A DNA stretch of 64,000 nt from the NCBI GenBank assembly GCA_036925085.1, contig JAUPFP010000062.1, positions 314,001-378,000 on the forward strand. The letters are read 5' to 3'. Below the pieces are notes generated by a model that did no database searches, was not told where the DNA came from, and saw only the letters and a program-made list of their open reading frames with translations. Shown here one piece after another: positions 21,980 through 33,455 of this stretch. Both the position numbers and the translations under genes were made by a program. Position 1 is the first letter of the stretch. Every line of letters starts with the position of its first letter. This DNA comes from Brachycybe producta (lineage: Eukaryota; Arthropoda; Diplopoda; Playtdesmida; Andrognathidae).

Positions 21980-22931
21980 TTAGAAGTTTCCCTGGACTTG
22001 ACTACAAACAGATTTCCAGAGAACAGAGCTCAATACATCCTTACCGGCTGCAGTCAAGTGAAGGCCATCACACAGATAATACTTATCAGGTGCTTTAAGA
22101 AGCTCCCGAGAAGCATCCGCAAATGAATAACCATCACTACGACAGAAGAGATAACTCTTGTGAAATCTGCTGAACTGCAGGGTTTGGATAAAAAGAACCC
22201 CTAGCATCACGCTCAAACCGTGGCAGGACAGTAGAAATCACAATCCTTGCACGAGGTCTGATGCGTTTTACCTCTCTAGAAAAGTGTTTAAGTCTCTCAG
22301 CTATCCCCTTTGGCGCATCCATCTTGAGATAATTAGTTCCGGCATGCACAACTACAACAGAGTTAAGGCTAGCTTTGTTCAGCACTGCCTTAACTCGAGT
22401 AGTTAAATGCTCAACACGTGTGCCTGGATAGCACCATGTAGTTGACTTCCCAGTTTTGCCGACCCTAACACCTCGAACGATACTGTCACCAATGAGGTGC
22501 ACATCGATAGGCTTACCAGTTTGCGGGCTATAATTAGTGGATGTTGAGGCAGGAATATCCTTAACCTCAGACAGCACACCAAATCGGTTACCAACCATGG
22601 TAGCAGAACTACCATTATCCACGACACTGGCAAAGCTTTTTCTCTGTGGCCGAGATCCTTTGCCTTTGACCACCATCCATCCGTCTCCTGTCTGGGCTGC
22701 TTGATTCTTAACTACCAAGTCAGTCCCTACAGATACATTGGATGAAATGCCAGGCACAACATCACTTGTCTGGCGTGCAATCTCGTGAGTCACTGTAGGG
22801 AGAGCATTGCAATGCCGAAGGAACAATTCTTTCAACTCAGCAACCTCCTTCCGCAAACAGGCGATATCACGGGATGCCTGCACTGAACGAGTGGAAGGAG
22901 CACCAGGTGGGGTCAAAGTCTTAAGAGGCAT
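21980..22931 (-). pseudogene. LINE-B ORF1 with SGNH esterase domain
   Basis: 22137-22931 (264 codons) has an N-terminal helix that looks like a short coiled coil (IACLRKEVAELKELFLRH), the conserved GWMVVKG segment, then the esterase: VHLIGDSIVRG (Ser) and VVVHAGTNYLK. 21980-22216, in another frame, supplies the last block YLCDGLHLTAAGKD with Asp and His. Block III reads GTNY rather than GxND. In CR1-group LINEs, ORF1p binds RNA and may act at membranes; that role is inferred from the family. Confidence 0.8.
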
Positions 22932-22960
22932 AGTTAAAACGATAATAAAGCAAGAAAGAG

Positions 22961-25900
22961 CCTAATAATTTTAGAGAAGAAAAAAGCGTCAACGTTAAGC
23001 GTCTTTTTTAAAACTTTTTGGGCCTAAAGTGGAGGTTTGATTTGAAAATGCGATATCTCAGAAACTACAAGTCCGATTTTGATTCTGCTTTCACCAGCGT
23101 GTTAGGCACGCTGAGATCTACAATATTCTATAAGGGAACTAAGTTTGGATAAGGAACTTGTTGCGTTTTGTGTAAAAAACGCGCACAAACAAAGGAAACA
23201 AAGAAAAAAGAGACAAAGGAAGTAGCGTCCTAAACTAAAATCGCTCTAACTCAAAAAATACTTATCCAAATTGGAATCCGATTTCACCACTGTATTCAGG
23301 AGTCAAAACACTATTAAAAACAGCTTACTATAACCTCCGATGACAAGTTTAAATTAGTAAAATAGCCAAAAAATCGGGAGACAAGAAAAAACGTACTTCA
23401 GCTCTACACTGCATGGAATCTATTTTATCCATGCCTCAAATTAGTTATGAATATGCAAATAAGCCAATAAAATTGTTTCGTAAAGTCTTCTCTGTACCTT
23501 TCTGGGCAATAGCAACATTACGTGTGGGCAGTACCATATGGTTTATGTTTCAACTTTGCGGTTCAAAGGTATGAAGGCATGAAAGGTATGAAGGTATGAA
23601 GGCACCAGAGGCACCATTTACTCAAAGAACAGCATAGAAATGCATTGTCAAAATGATCATTAACTGCTATACCAATCCCCCTATTTCAGTATAATAAGTT
23701 CAATTGTAGTATCATTAATATCATTATAGACATGGATGTTTACTGTAAGCATAATTTAAATATCGTTCTACTTTGTTTCTTATAGGCGGCACATCTCTTG
23801 TTTTCCCAGGCAATGGAGTTGTAAACTGTATGGGATATTTACTTTATAAAACACATTTACTGTTACTGGGAATGAATTCATTGTTTTGAATGACTATGGT
23901 TTGGTTTATACTTCCTAGAAAAGCTGTCAAGTAGCCTTCAAAGCATCAATGACTACATTAGAGTTTAGATTTTTGTCTTTGCCATAGCGTGAAGCTAGCT
24001 TTGAAATTATTCAACTTTTCAAAAGCCTAGCAATTCGAAACAACACCATTTATGAAATGAATGCAAATTATGTCAACAAGGTTCTATAGTTTTGTATATC
24101 TGTTTTATAAAATATTGTGTTGCTTCCAAGACCCACGTGTTTGTATGAACAAGCTAAGCTTTGGTCAGCTCATTTTTAGGTGCTTCAAAGCTTGCAAATC
24201 TTAGCAAAGTTTGTGGTATAAACCTACCCTATTTTTGGTAGTTGTTGTTTGCTTACTGACACTTTGTCACAGCTATGACTATCATTAGTTAAACTTATAA
24301 GTGCTTGAACTGGTAAACCTCTAATTTTCTTTTCATTATGTTAATTTCCCTTTTTACTTTTTAATTACTGACTATCCTTCGTCAATTTTTTTCCCATGAA
24401 TTCTTTTGTTTTACTACCATAATTCTTTGTGCATGAACAATATTTACATCTAAATCCCAGGACCTTTCCTTTATTTTCAAATTCACTGGTGATGTCTGTT
24501 TGACAATATTATATGCTACATAAATGTTATCACATACATCTACTTTATTCTTTTTTATACTTGATGTTTGTTTTTGGTATTTTCTAGGCTTTCTTTTCCG
24601 ATAGGAAAAGAAAGCCTAGAATCGTCTAGATCGTGTATCGTTTGCATTTGATCTGCATTATAAATCGGTGTTGGATCTTTTCATATCCACTCATTAGTTC
24701 TTTTTTTCTGCAAATTTAACATTTTTTCTCTTATGATATGTCATTTTAATTTTTTACTTTCTTACCAGGTCATATTAAAATATTTCATCTTAAGACATTA
24801 ATTGAATTGTTTTCCATATTTTTACCATTCGATGTGTATCTCGTAATAATTTGAAAATGGTTATTTTTCAGGCACCGTTAAGATTATGCCGAATGTTCTT
24901 TTAAATGTCATTTGTTTTTTATTGTACAGTAAACATCTTTTATGCCGGTAATGTTTATGTTGTTAGCGTTTCTCTTAAGTTTTGTGCAATGATTGTTAAA
25001 AATAATAGATGAATATTTTTTTATCAACACTTGGAAAACATTTGACAAACGTTAATAATTGTTAATTTTATGAAATTGATGTTTTCAGTCTGTTCAGAAA
25101 ACTACTTGTTAGAAATCGTATTTGTATACATTTTAATAGCTTGTTTTGCCTTTTTAATGTAGGAACACAAGAAAATCTTGTATTTTCATCCACAAGAGAC
25201 GAGTATCGACACACAGATAAGAACTGTCGGACTTTGTGAAGCTGTGATCAAATTTACGCAGTAAATATATTATAAAATTTCGAATACAATTTCACCATTA
25301 CTCATATTGTCTTATGGCAATTTGAGGAAGCACTGTAAAACTACAGTATGTGATGAAACGGGGTTTTGAATTTCGTTTTTTATGTGTTACCATAGCCTTT
25401 GGGGTCTCTCGCACCCCAAGTGCCACATTTCCGCCTCTTTCTTTACACTCAGAGACCCTCAACTTACAAGTCATATTTTCGTTCTGGTATCGAAACACGG
25501 TCTCTATGGCATGGGTGAACCTGTGTAGGTGCACACAGGCCCTAGGTAGAAAGGTCCGTGTTTCGAGTTAGTCTGGGTCCATTCTCTGATATGGAAATAA
25601 TGAAATAACTCATAGTATGGTCCGGTGGCTAAGCACACAACAGTTTGTAACTCTTCTCTACTTTCTTATTTTTGATGACTACATAATAAAGCACATATAA
25701 TCAACAATCTGCATTCATCTCGCCTGTTTATGATTCCTTTCAGCATCAGCGTCGAACCAATGGAATACCATAGGGGATGACCCCGGCACTATTAGGACTG
25801 AGGTTGTATCTCACACTCTTTCTTAGCGAACAGCTGTATCCCCTCTAACGACGAGAGTTTACACCTGGCACCCTTAACAAGAGCTCTACATTGTTTCATT

Positions 25901-26331
25901 TGGTGGAGGTAGAGGGTACCTCTACAGTATTTCATCACCACTGCGAGAAAAAGAAACGTCCGTCTTAAGGGTAAACATGCTAACTTGCCACGTGTTTGCT
26001 TCGTCCATCCTATTAGTTTTCTGAAAATCACACTCCAACTAAATCTCTTACTAATCCTATGGATCACAAGGGAACAACAATTTTGTCTACGTGCTTTTCT
26101 GTGTTTCATCCATAGACCGTGAATTACCAGATTGTTTACAATTAATCGTCAGCCTCCTCTGGCAGAGGGAATACTTCAGGGCAACAGCTTTCAATTCATG
26201 GGGCGCTCCATCTTGTGTTTTTTGGACTTTTTTCGCTGTTATCTGTGATCTATTTTATTGAAACGTTGCCAGCAACAGGGAAGACATCCAAGAACTTTAG
26301 AGCCATCATCCATCACCATTTTTGTGTTATT
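22961..26331. other. No gene seen
   Basis: 22961-23400 may be LINE-B 5' UTR: two loosely similar segments containing TCCGATTT-type phrases occur near 23070 and 23275. From 23400 to 26331 the sequence is AT-rich, and the short ORFs have no recognisable motif. One perfect hairpin lies at 24582-24621 (listed separately). Confidence 0.5.
24582..24621. repeat. Perfect 18-bp inverted repeat, 4-base loop
   Basis: TTCTAGGCTTTCTTTTCC is followed by GATA and then by its exact reverse complement. There is no mismatch in 18 pairs. No T run follows, and no gene lies next to it. Confidence 0.95.
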
Positions 26332-26397
26332 GTGACGACCCAGTTTTGCTCCTTGGAGCATAATTAAATCTCCTGTTGTCGTCTGCTAGGCTGGCTG

Positions 26398-26470
26398 AAA
26401 TAGGCTGCCCGGCAGATGACAAAGGCCAGCAAAGGTCACTGCTAACCCCCAGGTAGAGCAGCCTTGGGGG
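26398..26470 (+). repeat. 75-bp repeat, first copy
   Basis: Starts AATAGGCTGCCCGGCAGATG and recurs, about 95% identical, at 30954-31029 in the same orientation. It sits where G2 jumps from LTR to gag; the second copy sits at a deletion in ORF3. Confidence 0.85.
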
Positions 26471-26499
26471 GTATATAATGGCAGCGACCATGCCAAGGA

Positions 26500-27327
26500 T
26501 GCCTGCACCAGCTGTCCTGTGAGATCCAGGCGTTTGAGTTCTTTAACCCTGTTCACTCGTTCATTCGGTATGATGGACGAGAGGACATGATGCCTTTTCT
26601 CCAGCAGTTTGAAGCCAAAGCTCGGGCTCAATGCTGGATGGACGAGGCCAGGTGCAGTTTCTTAATGTACCTGCTTGATGGTCTGACCTTCGGGCAGTGT
26701 CCCAGTATGTTTGAATCCTGCTTGAAGCAGGGGTGCCTCTGGCGAGGTCTGCGGACCCAGAAATTACCCGTTGGGTGTTACCAAAGCCATGCCTCACATT
26801 GGAAGCTGTGCTGGACAAATGGAGAATTGGGTGGCACCTTTCTTCTCTGTTTGTAGGGGAGAATGTCCGAAAAGTACGGCATTACGAGGGCTTCAGGCGT
26901 TTGTGTGCCCATGCTGTTGCTCAGGCCTAGTAGGTCTCCTGGTTTTGAGACTGGTACCCAGATCCCCGAGCTTCCGGTACGACCATTTCTTGTGGACGGG
27001 AAGATGGATGAGGCTCGGAAAAGTAATGTCGGGCAACGACGGTTGCCCTTACTTGAATTGCAGAGCCGTGCTTATTTGCGTGGGGCACCACGTGTTCTGG
27101 TGTCGATGAACGATCGGCTGGTTGAGTCGATCATCGACACCGGAGCCGAGGTTTCGGTCATGAGCATGTCAGTGGCACAGGAGATGGGGTTACCGGTGCA
27201 GGAGGTTAACCTCTCATGCCTCTGTGGCATGGGCGGGTATTCCATCGTGATAGGAGTCGTGTATGTGGACATGTCAATCCACGGGAAGTCCATAAAAACC
27301 CATCTCCTTATTGAGGGTGAAGGATAA
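26500..27327 (+). pseudogene. G2 gag scrap and aspartic protease
   Basis: 26500-26700 matches the capsid part of G6 gag (FNPVHSFIRYDGRED then FEAKARAQ). It jumps at about 26700 to the region before protease (GVPLARSADPEITRWV). The frame at 26863-27327 holds the retropepsin: VESIIDTGAEVSVMSM with the catalytic DTGA, and LCGMGGYSIVIGVVYVDM as the flap side. The protease would cut the Gag-Pol polyprotein. Zinc knuckle and frameshift site are deleted. Confidence 0.85.
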
Positions 27328-27329
27328 TC

Positions 27330-28325
27330 CATTATAGGTGTTGACCTTGCTTCTCGGTTTGGGTTGATGTTGGACGTCGTGAGCCGGAAAATGTTTCCGG
27401 GAAGACATCTGGACTGCACATTCAGATTCTCTTCATGCCGCACTGGCCGATCAGGCCAGAAGTACACCTTCCGAACTCGTTGATGGAGGTGTTGGCGAAT
27501 CTTCACGATTCTGTGGAGCCTCTGCTACTCCCTCCTTTCAGGATACCGGAAGGCATGCCTGCAGATTCTGGTAAGGTAGATGTGTGGGTTGACATTGTGT
27601 CGCCCACACTTGCTGAGACCAGTTCTCCAATGAGCAGCGGGGATGTTTGTTCCCTGCGACTGTTGGATAACACATGGCTATCAGCTCATGAGTGGAAGGT
27701 AGTTTCTGTGAGCTTGGTAGAGCATGCTGGCCCTGGACAGCTGCTTCTTGTAGAGCCCCATCGTAAAGCCTTAGGTGGCCATGGTCAGTTGGTGGTGGCA
27801 GGAATTGCCAAAACCACAGAAGGCACTTACGACATCTGGCTCAAGAGCGTCACCAACATACCCATTGCCCTGGAAACAGGGGAGGGTGTCGTGACGGCTC
27901 AAGCTGTGGAGGCAGCGCTAGTGGTGGGACAGGACGTTCCATCTAAGTTGAGAGGGGAGACCCCACTCATGGAGATGGCCGGACAGAGGAGCTTCCGGGT
28001 AAGTTGAGAGGGGCAACCGGTAAAGGCCGCCGGGTCTTCAACTTGGAAGTAGATCCTACTCTCGAAGAGTGCCTTAAAATCCGACCTAATCCGACCAGCA
28101 TCAATCGTCAAACATACGATTGATGCTGGTCGGTTACCTCTGGTGCTGGAGGGATTGCGAAGAACTGCTCCAGCTGCACGTGCAATCGTAAGAGAAGTTA
28201 GCGAAAATGTCGGATGCAAGGGTAATCCAACCTTTTCATTATGCCTACACAAGCCCAGTGGATCAGTACCCGCTACCTCGCATAGATGATGCCCTCGACT
28301 CGCTTGCCTGAGCAAAGTATTTTGC
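27330..28325 (+). pseudogene. G2 protease-RT spacer and RT start
   Basis: 27435-28007 (190 codons) matches the spacer of G4 and G6: VDIVSPTLAETSS, EHAGPGQLLLVEPHRKALGG and TYDIWLKSVTNIPIALETGE. Such a spacer of about 230 residues between protease and RT is conserved in the family; its role is not known. 28050-28325 has the first part of RT in broken frames, ending at a deletion. Confidence 0.8.
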
Positions 28326-28330
28326 AACCT

Positions 28331-29459
28331 TGGAGTGGGATGACGGCCTGATTCGAAGAAATAAAAATTGGGCGCCCACAGACCCCTGGATGGGATGCCG
28401 CCTGTCTGTCACGGGCAGATGGCAGTCGCCCAAGGAGAAATGGGCTTAGAAATCCATAATGCCCAACTGCAGACTTAGTGTTAAGTCTGCAGAAGAAATT
28501 TTCAATCATGATTTCTCTCCTGAGTCTTGGCATAGAGATTCATGCTGTGTATCTGCCCCTAAAAAGGCAGACAACGGTAGAATCTCTATGGTAACAGTAG
28601 TGGAGGCGGCTAATGGTGTTTTAGCCGCCAAGCCGCCGCTGTTACACCGGTAAAATTAGCGGCTAAGCGCCATCTTGTTTCTCAAATCAAACAAAGACGG
28701 TCGTTTGCCATTATTTTCACCAAAAAACATTTTTTACCGGCAAAACAAGCTAAAAGACAAACTACTGGCTGCTAGAAAAATCAAAGTCGCCAAAGGGGAA
28801 TCTTTCTTTTCTGCCCATGGGCAGTATTATTTTATTGTCTTTGGTTGTGTCAAGCGGTCATTGACCGCTTACACACATGGTGCAGGTTGAGATGGTGTTG
28901 ACGGTGATGCTACCGCTGGTGGGGCCGTCATTAACACGGAGTTTGACCACCCAAACACCGTGGGACTTGGTACCGACCAGGTTCTACGGAGTTTGCATGG
29001 CCAAGAGGTGTTTTTTGGTGATTCTACCCGTAAAACCACCGTGGAGAACGGTTTTGACCGTAGACCACGGTGTTCTAGCATACAGAAAGTTGTTTTGCAC
29101 AGTGGAAATCTGTGGAATCCACTCCCCATGCAAACTGAACGGACGGTACAGGGTTTAAATTGTCCAAACGTAAATTTGGCCGGTTCTGACGGTCCCGTGA
29201 TGGACCCATCACGGGTTGTGCACGGTGTAAACTCGTGGGAATTGCCGCCCAATGTGCCGAACCAAGATTTGCTGGTTTTGGACCGGCGGAAAAGGTTTTT
29301 GGCCGGTTCCGACCGGGGCGATTACTGTTGGGGATGGTTGTGGTCGTTTACCACGGTGCTTTTCCGGCCGTAAAGCGATTTTTCACGGTAAAAGTCTGTG
29401 GAAACCGCTTCCTACCGTAGTAGGAAATTTTCTTTTGGTGTTTTTTTGGTTTATTTCAG
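28331..29459 (+). other. G2 post-integrase tract with hairpin and ACGGT-rich zone
   Basis: Contains the family hairpin (TCTGCC-CCTAAAAA-GGCAGA, 28552-28571), GGCGGCTAA/TTAGCCGCC repeats near 28610, and an ACGGT/ACCGT-rich stretch from about 28880 to 29420. It ends at an acceptor-like TTTATTTCAG (29450-29459). An open frame at 28459-28653 contains SAPKKADNGRISMVTV, also seen in G4 and G6. Confidence 0.65.
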
Positions 29460-29928
29460 ATAGCCACGGCAGAAAAGGAGGATATTGACAGTGGGAGCAG
29501 CAGTTCTTCCTCCTCCCTCAGTTCCCTGCATCCTGGTGATGCATGGCTGTTGGAGTCAGATCCTGCAGGCTCCCCGGATTCTTTAGGGCAGGCCATAGCT
29601 AACCTGGCCGACAGCGGACCTTTGGGTCCGGAGGATTCCTTGGTGCCCTTTTCTTGGCAGTGACGAGGGAACTCCAGCCAGGAAGGACAGTCCGATTCAA
29701 GTCGACCCTTCGGGGGAGACGTAAGATTACCATCTTCACCGGCTTCACGAAAGTAACAAGTTCCAGACGCAGTCAGGTGGTTTCCTGATGGCGGATGGGA
29801 AACGTTACTATGTCGGGGAGTTTTCTACCCAGCAGTACCGTATGTACGGTTCAAAAACCAAGAAAAAGTCTGGTGCTGCTAGGTACACTGCTAGGATGAA
29901 AGCTCTAGCAGAGATAGGCTCAGCTTAA
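29460..29928 (+). pseudogene. G2 ORF3a
   Basis: Matches G4 ORF3a at both ends. The start has a Ser-rich run and LHPGDAWLLES. The end reads GKRYYVGEF, then KKKSGAARYTARMKALAEIG, close to KKKSGAARITARAKALAERG of G4. The middle is deleted. It stops at TAA 29926-29928; the next part lies in the +1 frame. Unknown function; acidic and Ser-rich with a basic C-terminus. Confidence 0.7.
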
Positions 29929-29944
29929 GAGGAAGGAAGCTGCC

Positions 29945-31290
29945 ATGGCGAAGTTCACGCCGGCAGTGGGCCTTCCTGCTGATGCTCTGGCTCATCGTGA
30001 GGGAGCCCCAGGTGCTGCCTGGCCTGTTGGCCAACCATCTGTCATGAGTTTGCCCATGGCAGTGGCTGGTCACTCAGGTTGGCAGTCTGGGACTCCCAAG
30101 AGGGACCGACAAGTGGAGAAGATGGCCAATCAGCCTCCTCCTTCCGCTCGAAGGAAGAGCACTCCTGCTAGTGGTGGTGGTGGTCAGGGACAGAAACGTC
30201 CCCGTCCCTTCACCCCACTAGTGGCTAGTAATCCGGTGGGGAAAAAGGCCAAGACCTCTCGTGAAGGTCCGGCCAGCTTCCCCTAAAGAAAGTGGAGCCA
30301 GGAGGACCACTTGCGATACCACCTGGCTCAAGGAGCACAATGTGAGGCCCTTGTCCAGCGTGACAAGAAGGCCGCATGCTGACAGGAGTTCGAGCTCCAG
30401 GCCGCTCAGTTTCCGCCCCTGCCGGAAGCTGATGCCAGGAATCCGCTCGTTACAGGGGAACCTCCTGTTGGGCATGGTGTCACTCCAGTTCCGAGTGCCA
30501 CTACTGCCGCTGGCCAACATCGTATTGCCCAAAGTGGGCAATACAAGCTGCCAATGCACCTCACCAGGGTGCAGCAGTTAAACCTATTGGTAGCAAGGGT
30601 CAGCCGACCCTTGCACCGAAGATCTTTCCCGAGGTGGGAAAGGGCGTTTCGTGGTGACACGAACACCCCATTGTCGGATCGGCTACGGGAACTAGTTCAA
30701 AGGCTAGTACAGCTTCAGCAAGAAAGCCTGCGACTAGTAAGTCCGGTGAAACGAAGGGGCTAACCACCCTCCTAAGTCTGACAGCCCAGTCAGTCCGAGG
30801 TTCCCAGGGGACTGGTTGTGGCAGAAGTGTCAGGACAGACGAGGAGTCCCAACGCGTGGTTAGCGTGTTGGTCGGGAACCAACCGGACCATACCCGTCAG
30901 GTAATGATGGCACGGATGGATGGCAGGTCAATGCGAGACATTGTTCTCCATAAAAATAGGCTGCCCGGCAGATGACAGAAAGGCCAGCAAGGGTCACTGC
31001 TAACCCCCAGGTGGAGCAGCCTGTGGGTATCCTCAACTCCAAGATATTCTTTTCGAGGAATACCGTGCCTTGGAAGAAAACCATCTCTGGGGCATCGTCT
31101 TCGATCCTTTTTTGCGGTTTCAAAACACCCAGATGTGCTTGTGATGGGCATGTCTGTGGGCTGCAGAGTGGATGGGCTCCACTTTTGCTCTACCACCAGA
31201 GAAGCTGTCTGAGCCCTGAGTGGTCAGGTTCAAGAGAGCAATATCCTGGCCAGTGCGACCTACCTTTTCTGGTTTGGAACATGAAAGTTG
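29945..31290 (+). pseudogene. G2 ORF3b, broken
   Basis: 29945-30286 reads MAKFTPAVGLPADALAHREG and a basic Gly-rich part (KRPRPFTPL, NPVGKKAKTS), matching G4 and G6. Shifts follow near 30286. The end, around 31035-31200, retains the C-terminal segment (ILFEEYRALE, NTQMCL, AAEWM). The 75-bp repeat at 30954-31029 replaces part of the C-terminal domain. Confidence 0.65.
30954..31029 (+). repeat. 75-bp repeat, second copy
   Basis: Near-identical to 26398-26470. It sits exactly where ORF3 coding similarity is lost. Confidence 0.85.
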
Positions 31291-31297
31291 AGAAGAT

Positions 31298-31940
31298 TGT
31301 GGCAACCTGTTCTGCGCAATCAAAATGTTTTAATTGAGCAGAAAATCTATGGTATGCTGCTCGGCAGCATACAGTAGGCTGCTAGGCAGATGCCATATTG
31401 GAGCCAGCAGGCCTCTCCCCATTGACTGTAATGGGTGAGAGGTCAGAAGTGACCACTGTCCACCTCCAGGCAGAGCTGCCCGTAGGTATTAAATTACCAG
31501 GTCAGCCATTTAATATGAACAGTATGTTGGAGACTTCAGGCCTGTAAACATGAAAGGTGGTTTTTGGCCTGTTCACCTTTTGTTTGGTGTACACTGTTTT
31601 GGCTGGTCAAGTGGACCAATGAATTCTTGGAAATACCACTGTGTTAACCGTGAGTTATCATTAAATATATCTTTCATTATATTTAACTGTGTTGTCTTTA
31701 TTGGGGAGTCAACCGGTGATAGTGGGGATTCGGGTGGGGAATTCACCGTTCTATTTTCGTCGTTGTGGCTTTTCAACTGTTGTGTCTGGTGAGGGTGGCT
31801 CCAAGGAGTTTACACTACCCTGGGAGGCCGTGCAGAGGGTGGCTATGGATGTGATCCCATCCCTGTTAAGGAGAATGGTGCCCAGTGAGTTTGGTCAAGT
31901 TTTCTAGATGGTATTGTAATGGACCAGTGCGGTTGTTACA
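31298..31940 (+). repeat. G2 3' LTR, diverged
   Basis: Begins TGTGGCAACCTG directly after a purine-rich AAGTTGAGAAGAT, and ends TATTGTAATGG...GTTGTTACA, matching the ends of the G4 and G6 LTRs. It is 643 bp against about 798 bp in G4 and G6, because of internal deletions. Confidence 0.85.
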
Positions 31941-31978
31941 CAGTATAGAACACAATCAAAAATAAATATCAAATAAAT

Positions 31979-32252
31979 GATTGGCAACCTGGAGGCCACC
32001 TTGGCCTCTAGCATGAAGGTGTTCAAAGATGTGTTGTCCACTACACGCTGCCCAGGATCAATCGCAACCTTGCCATTAAATTTCTCCGAGGTATCTCCAC
32101 CTGGGGTGGACTATACCAACATCTGACCTCTCACCTATTGTAACCAATAGGGAGAGGCCTGCTGGCTCCAATATGGTCGTCTGCCTGACTGCCTACTCTA
32201 AGCAGCCTAGCAGACAACTAACAGAATTTCGGAGACAGACAGGGTTGTCACA
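31979..32252 (-). repeat. LTR fragment, inverted
   Basis: On the minus strand it begins TGTGACAACCC at 32252 and matches the first third of the family LTR, including the ACCTCTCACC and GGAGAGGCCTGCTGGCTCC regions (plus-strand text). It lies tail to tail with the G2 LTR, 38 bp away. Confidence 0.8.
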
Positions 32253-33160
32253 GAACTAATGTCGGACAGTCATACTTCTAATAATCACAAGTTCATATAA
32301 TCAAACTATTAAATAAAGTGGGAAAACGTAAGAAAAATCTGATTGCAAAGATTTTTTTTATTTTCATAAAAATAAGTAAAAAAAATTGGTTCTGGTAATC
32401 GACCAGTTTGATCTAATTTACACCTAGCATAACTTTTAAGTTAATTGATTGTAATTATGTGAATTTAACATTATATGTAGTTTTAAAACCTTGAATAAAT
32501 ACTTAAATATTTTATTGCAGGACTTTTAATCCAAGTAAATCATGTGATGCGATGCACACTCAGAAAACGAAGCAGTTCTTTTTACAGCCCGAGGAACACT
32601 TTTGGATTGTCATGGTAATCAATTAATATTTTTTAAAGCTATATTTCATGTAATGCATTGACTAGTCAGTCCGAATGAAGTAAGTCATAGGTACGCCAAG
32701 GGTTTATGCTCTACCACCGTAAGTCCATCAATCACTGGAACAACATAATTGTTTTCTCTATATTAGGCTTATTTGACTTAGAAACATTTTACTCCTATTT
32801 CTTGGAGTCTTAATATTGCGCTTTTCAAGCGTTAGCCAAGCCGGTTTACATCATTCCAACACCCACATTATACTGTATGTGGTTGTATAGCTTTGGTTTT
32901 TTAGACTTTTTGTCCTGCTACTTTACAGAGTCATGCAATAGCACAATTCGAGCAGTTGCTGTGCAGTTTTTTTTGACCCAATGACCGCATTATACTGTAA
33001 CTATCGTTACAGCTTTTTTTTTCTTCATCCTGCTACTTTACAGTTGTGGTAGTCTTTGCAGCATTTTTTCAACATAATAGCCACATCTGGTTTGTATTTT
33101 TCTTGCCTCTTCACCACAAGGTGGAGATACATCGAAGGGGAAAAATGTTTTTTTTAATTA
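32253..33160. other. No gene; degenerate tandem repeat near 32860-33095
   Basis: AT-rich. CATTATACTGTA occurs at 32866 and 32988, and TCCTGCTACTTTACAG at 32913 and 33028. A partial third unit is seen near 33058. This suggests about 2.5 units with a period of 115-122 bp. Confidence 0.6.
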
Positions 33161-33455
33161 CTCTGCAAGTAGCCATAAAGGCCTATGGCAGAGGGACAAG
33201 AGTCCAAGTGCAGCATAGAAAATCCATCGTCAAAACCAGAAAATATAAAACCCCATTGATATAAACCCAACAACAATTTCAATATTTTTTAATGCTGCAA
33301 ATATATGCATTGTCAAAACAAAACAAAATTATGACTCCCATAAAATACGTTTTTCATGCACAAAATCCCCGGCAAGCGAGTTCCATTGTCGAATCGCCCT
33401 AGGGACAAATGACCAGTAATAAGAATCTGTTCATGCAAAAATCTCTCTGACTTTG

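Larger units (their letters stand above)
18970..22960 (-). mobile_element. LINE family B (CR1/L2-like), nearly full length
   Basis: Minus-strand LINE with ORF1 (SGNH esterase), endonuclease and RT. It ends at a pentamer array (TTGAA on the element strand, 18970-18994), the kind of short 3' repeat seen on CR1/L2-type LINEs. It differs clearly from family A but has the same domain order. The sequence after ORF1 on the 5' side, to about 23400, has UTR character. Two frame breaks and a lost active-site motif show it is dead. Confidence 0.85.
26332..31940 (+). mobile_element. Gypsy copy G2, old, most of pol deleted
   Basis: Starts with an LTR scrap, TGTGACGACCC..., like the fragment at 32252 (minus). 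Parts of gag, protease, the protease-RT spacer and the first part of RT follow. At about 28330 the sequence jumps to the post-integrase tract, so most of RT, RNase H and integrase are deleted. ORF3a, ORF3b and a 643-bp 3' LTR complete it. More diverged than G4 and G6. Confidence 0.85.

Noticed and set aside
25792-26109. 105-codon minus-strand ORF and neighbours near 25350
   Set aside because: No motif, no supporting repeat family and ordinary length for chance ORFs.
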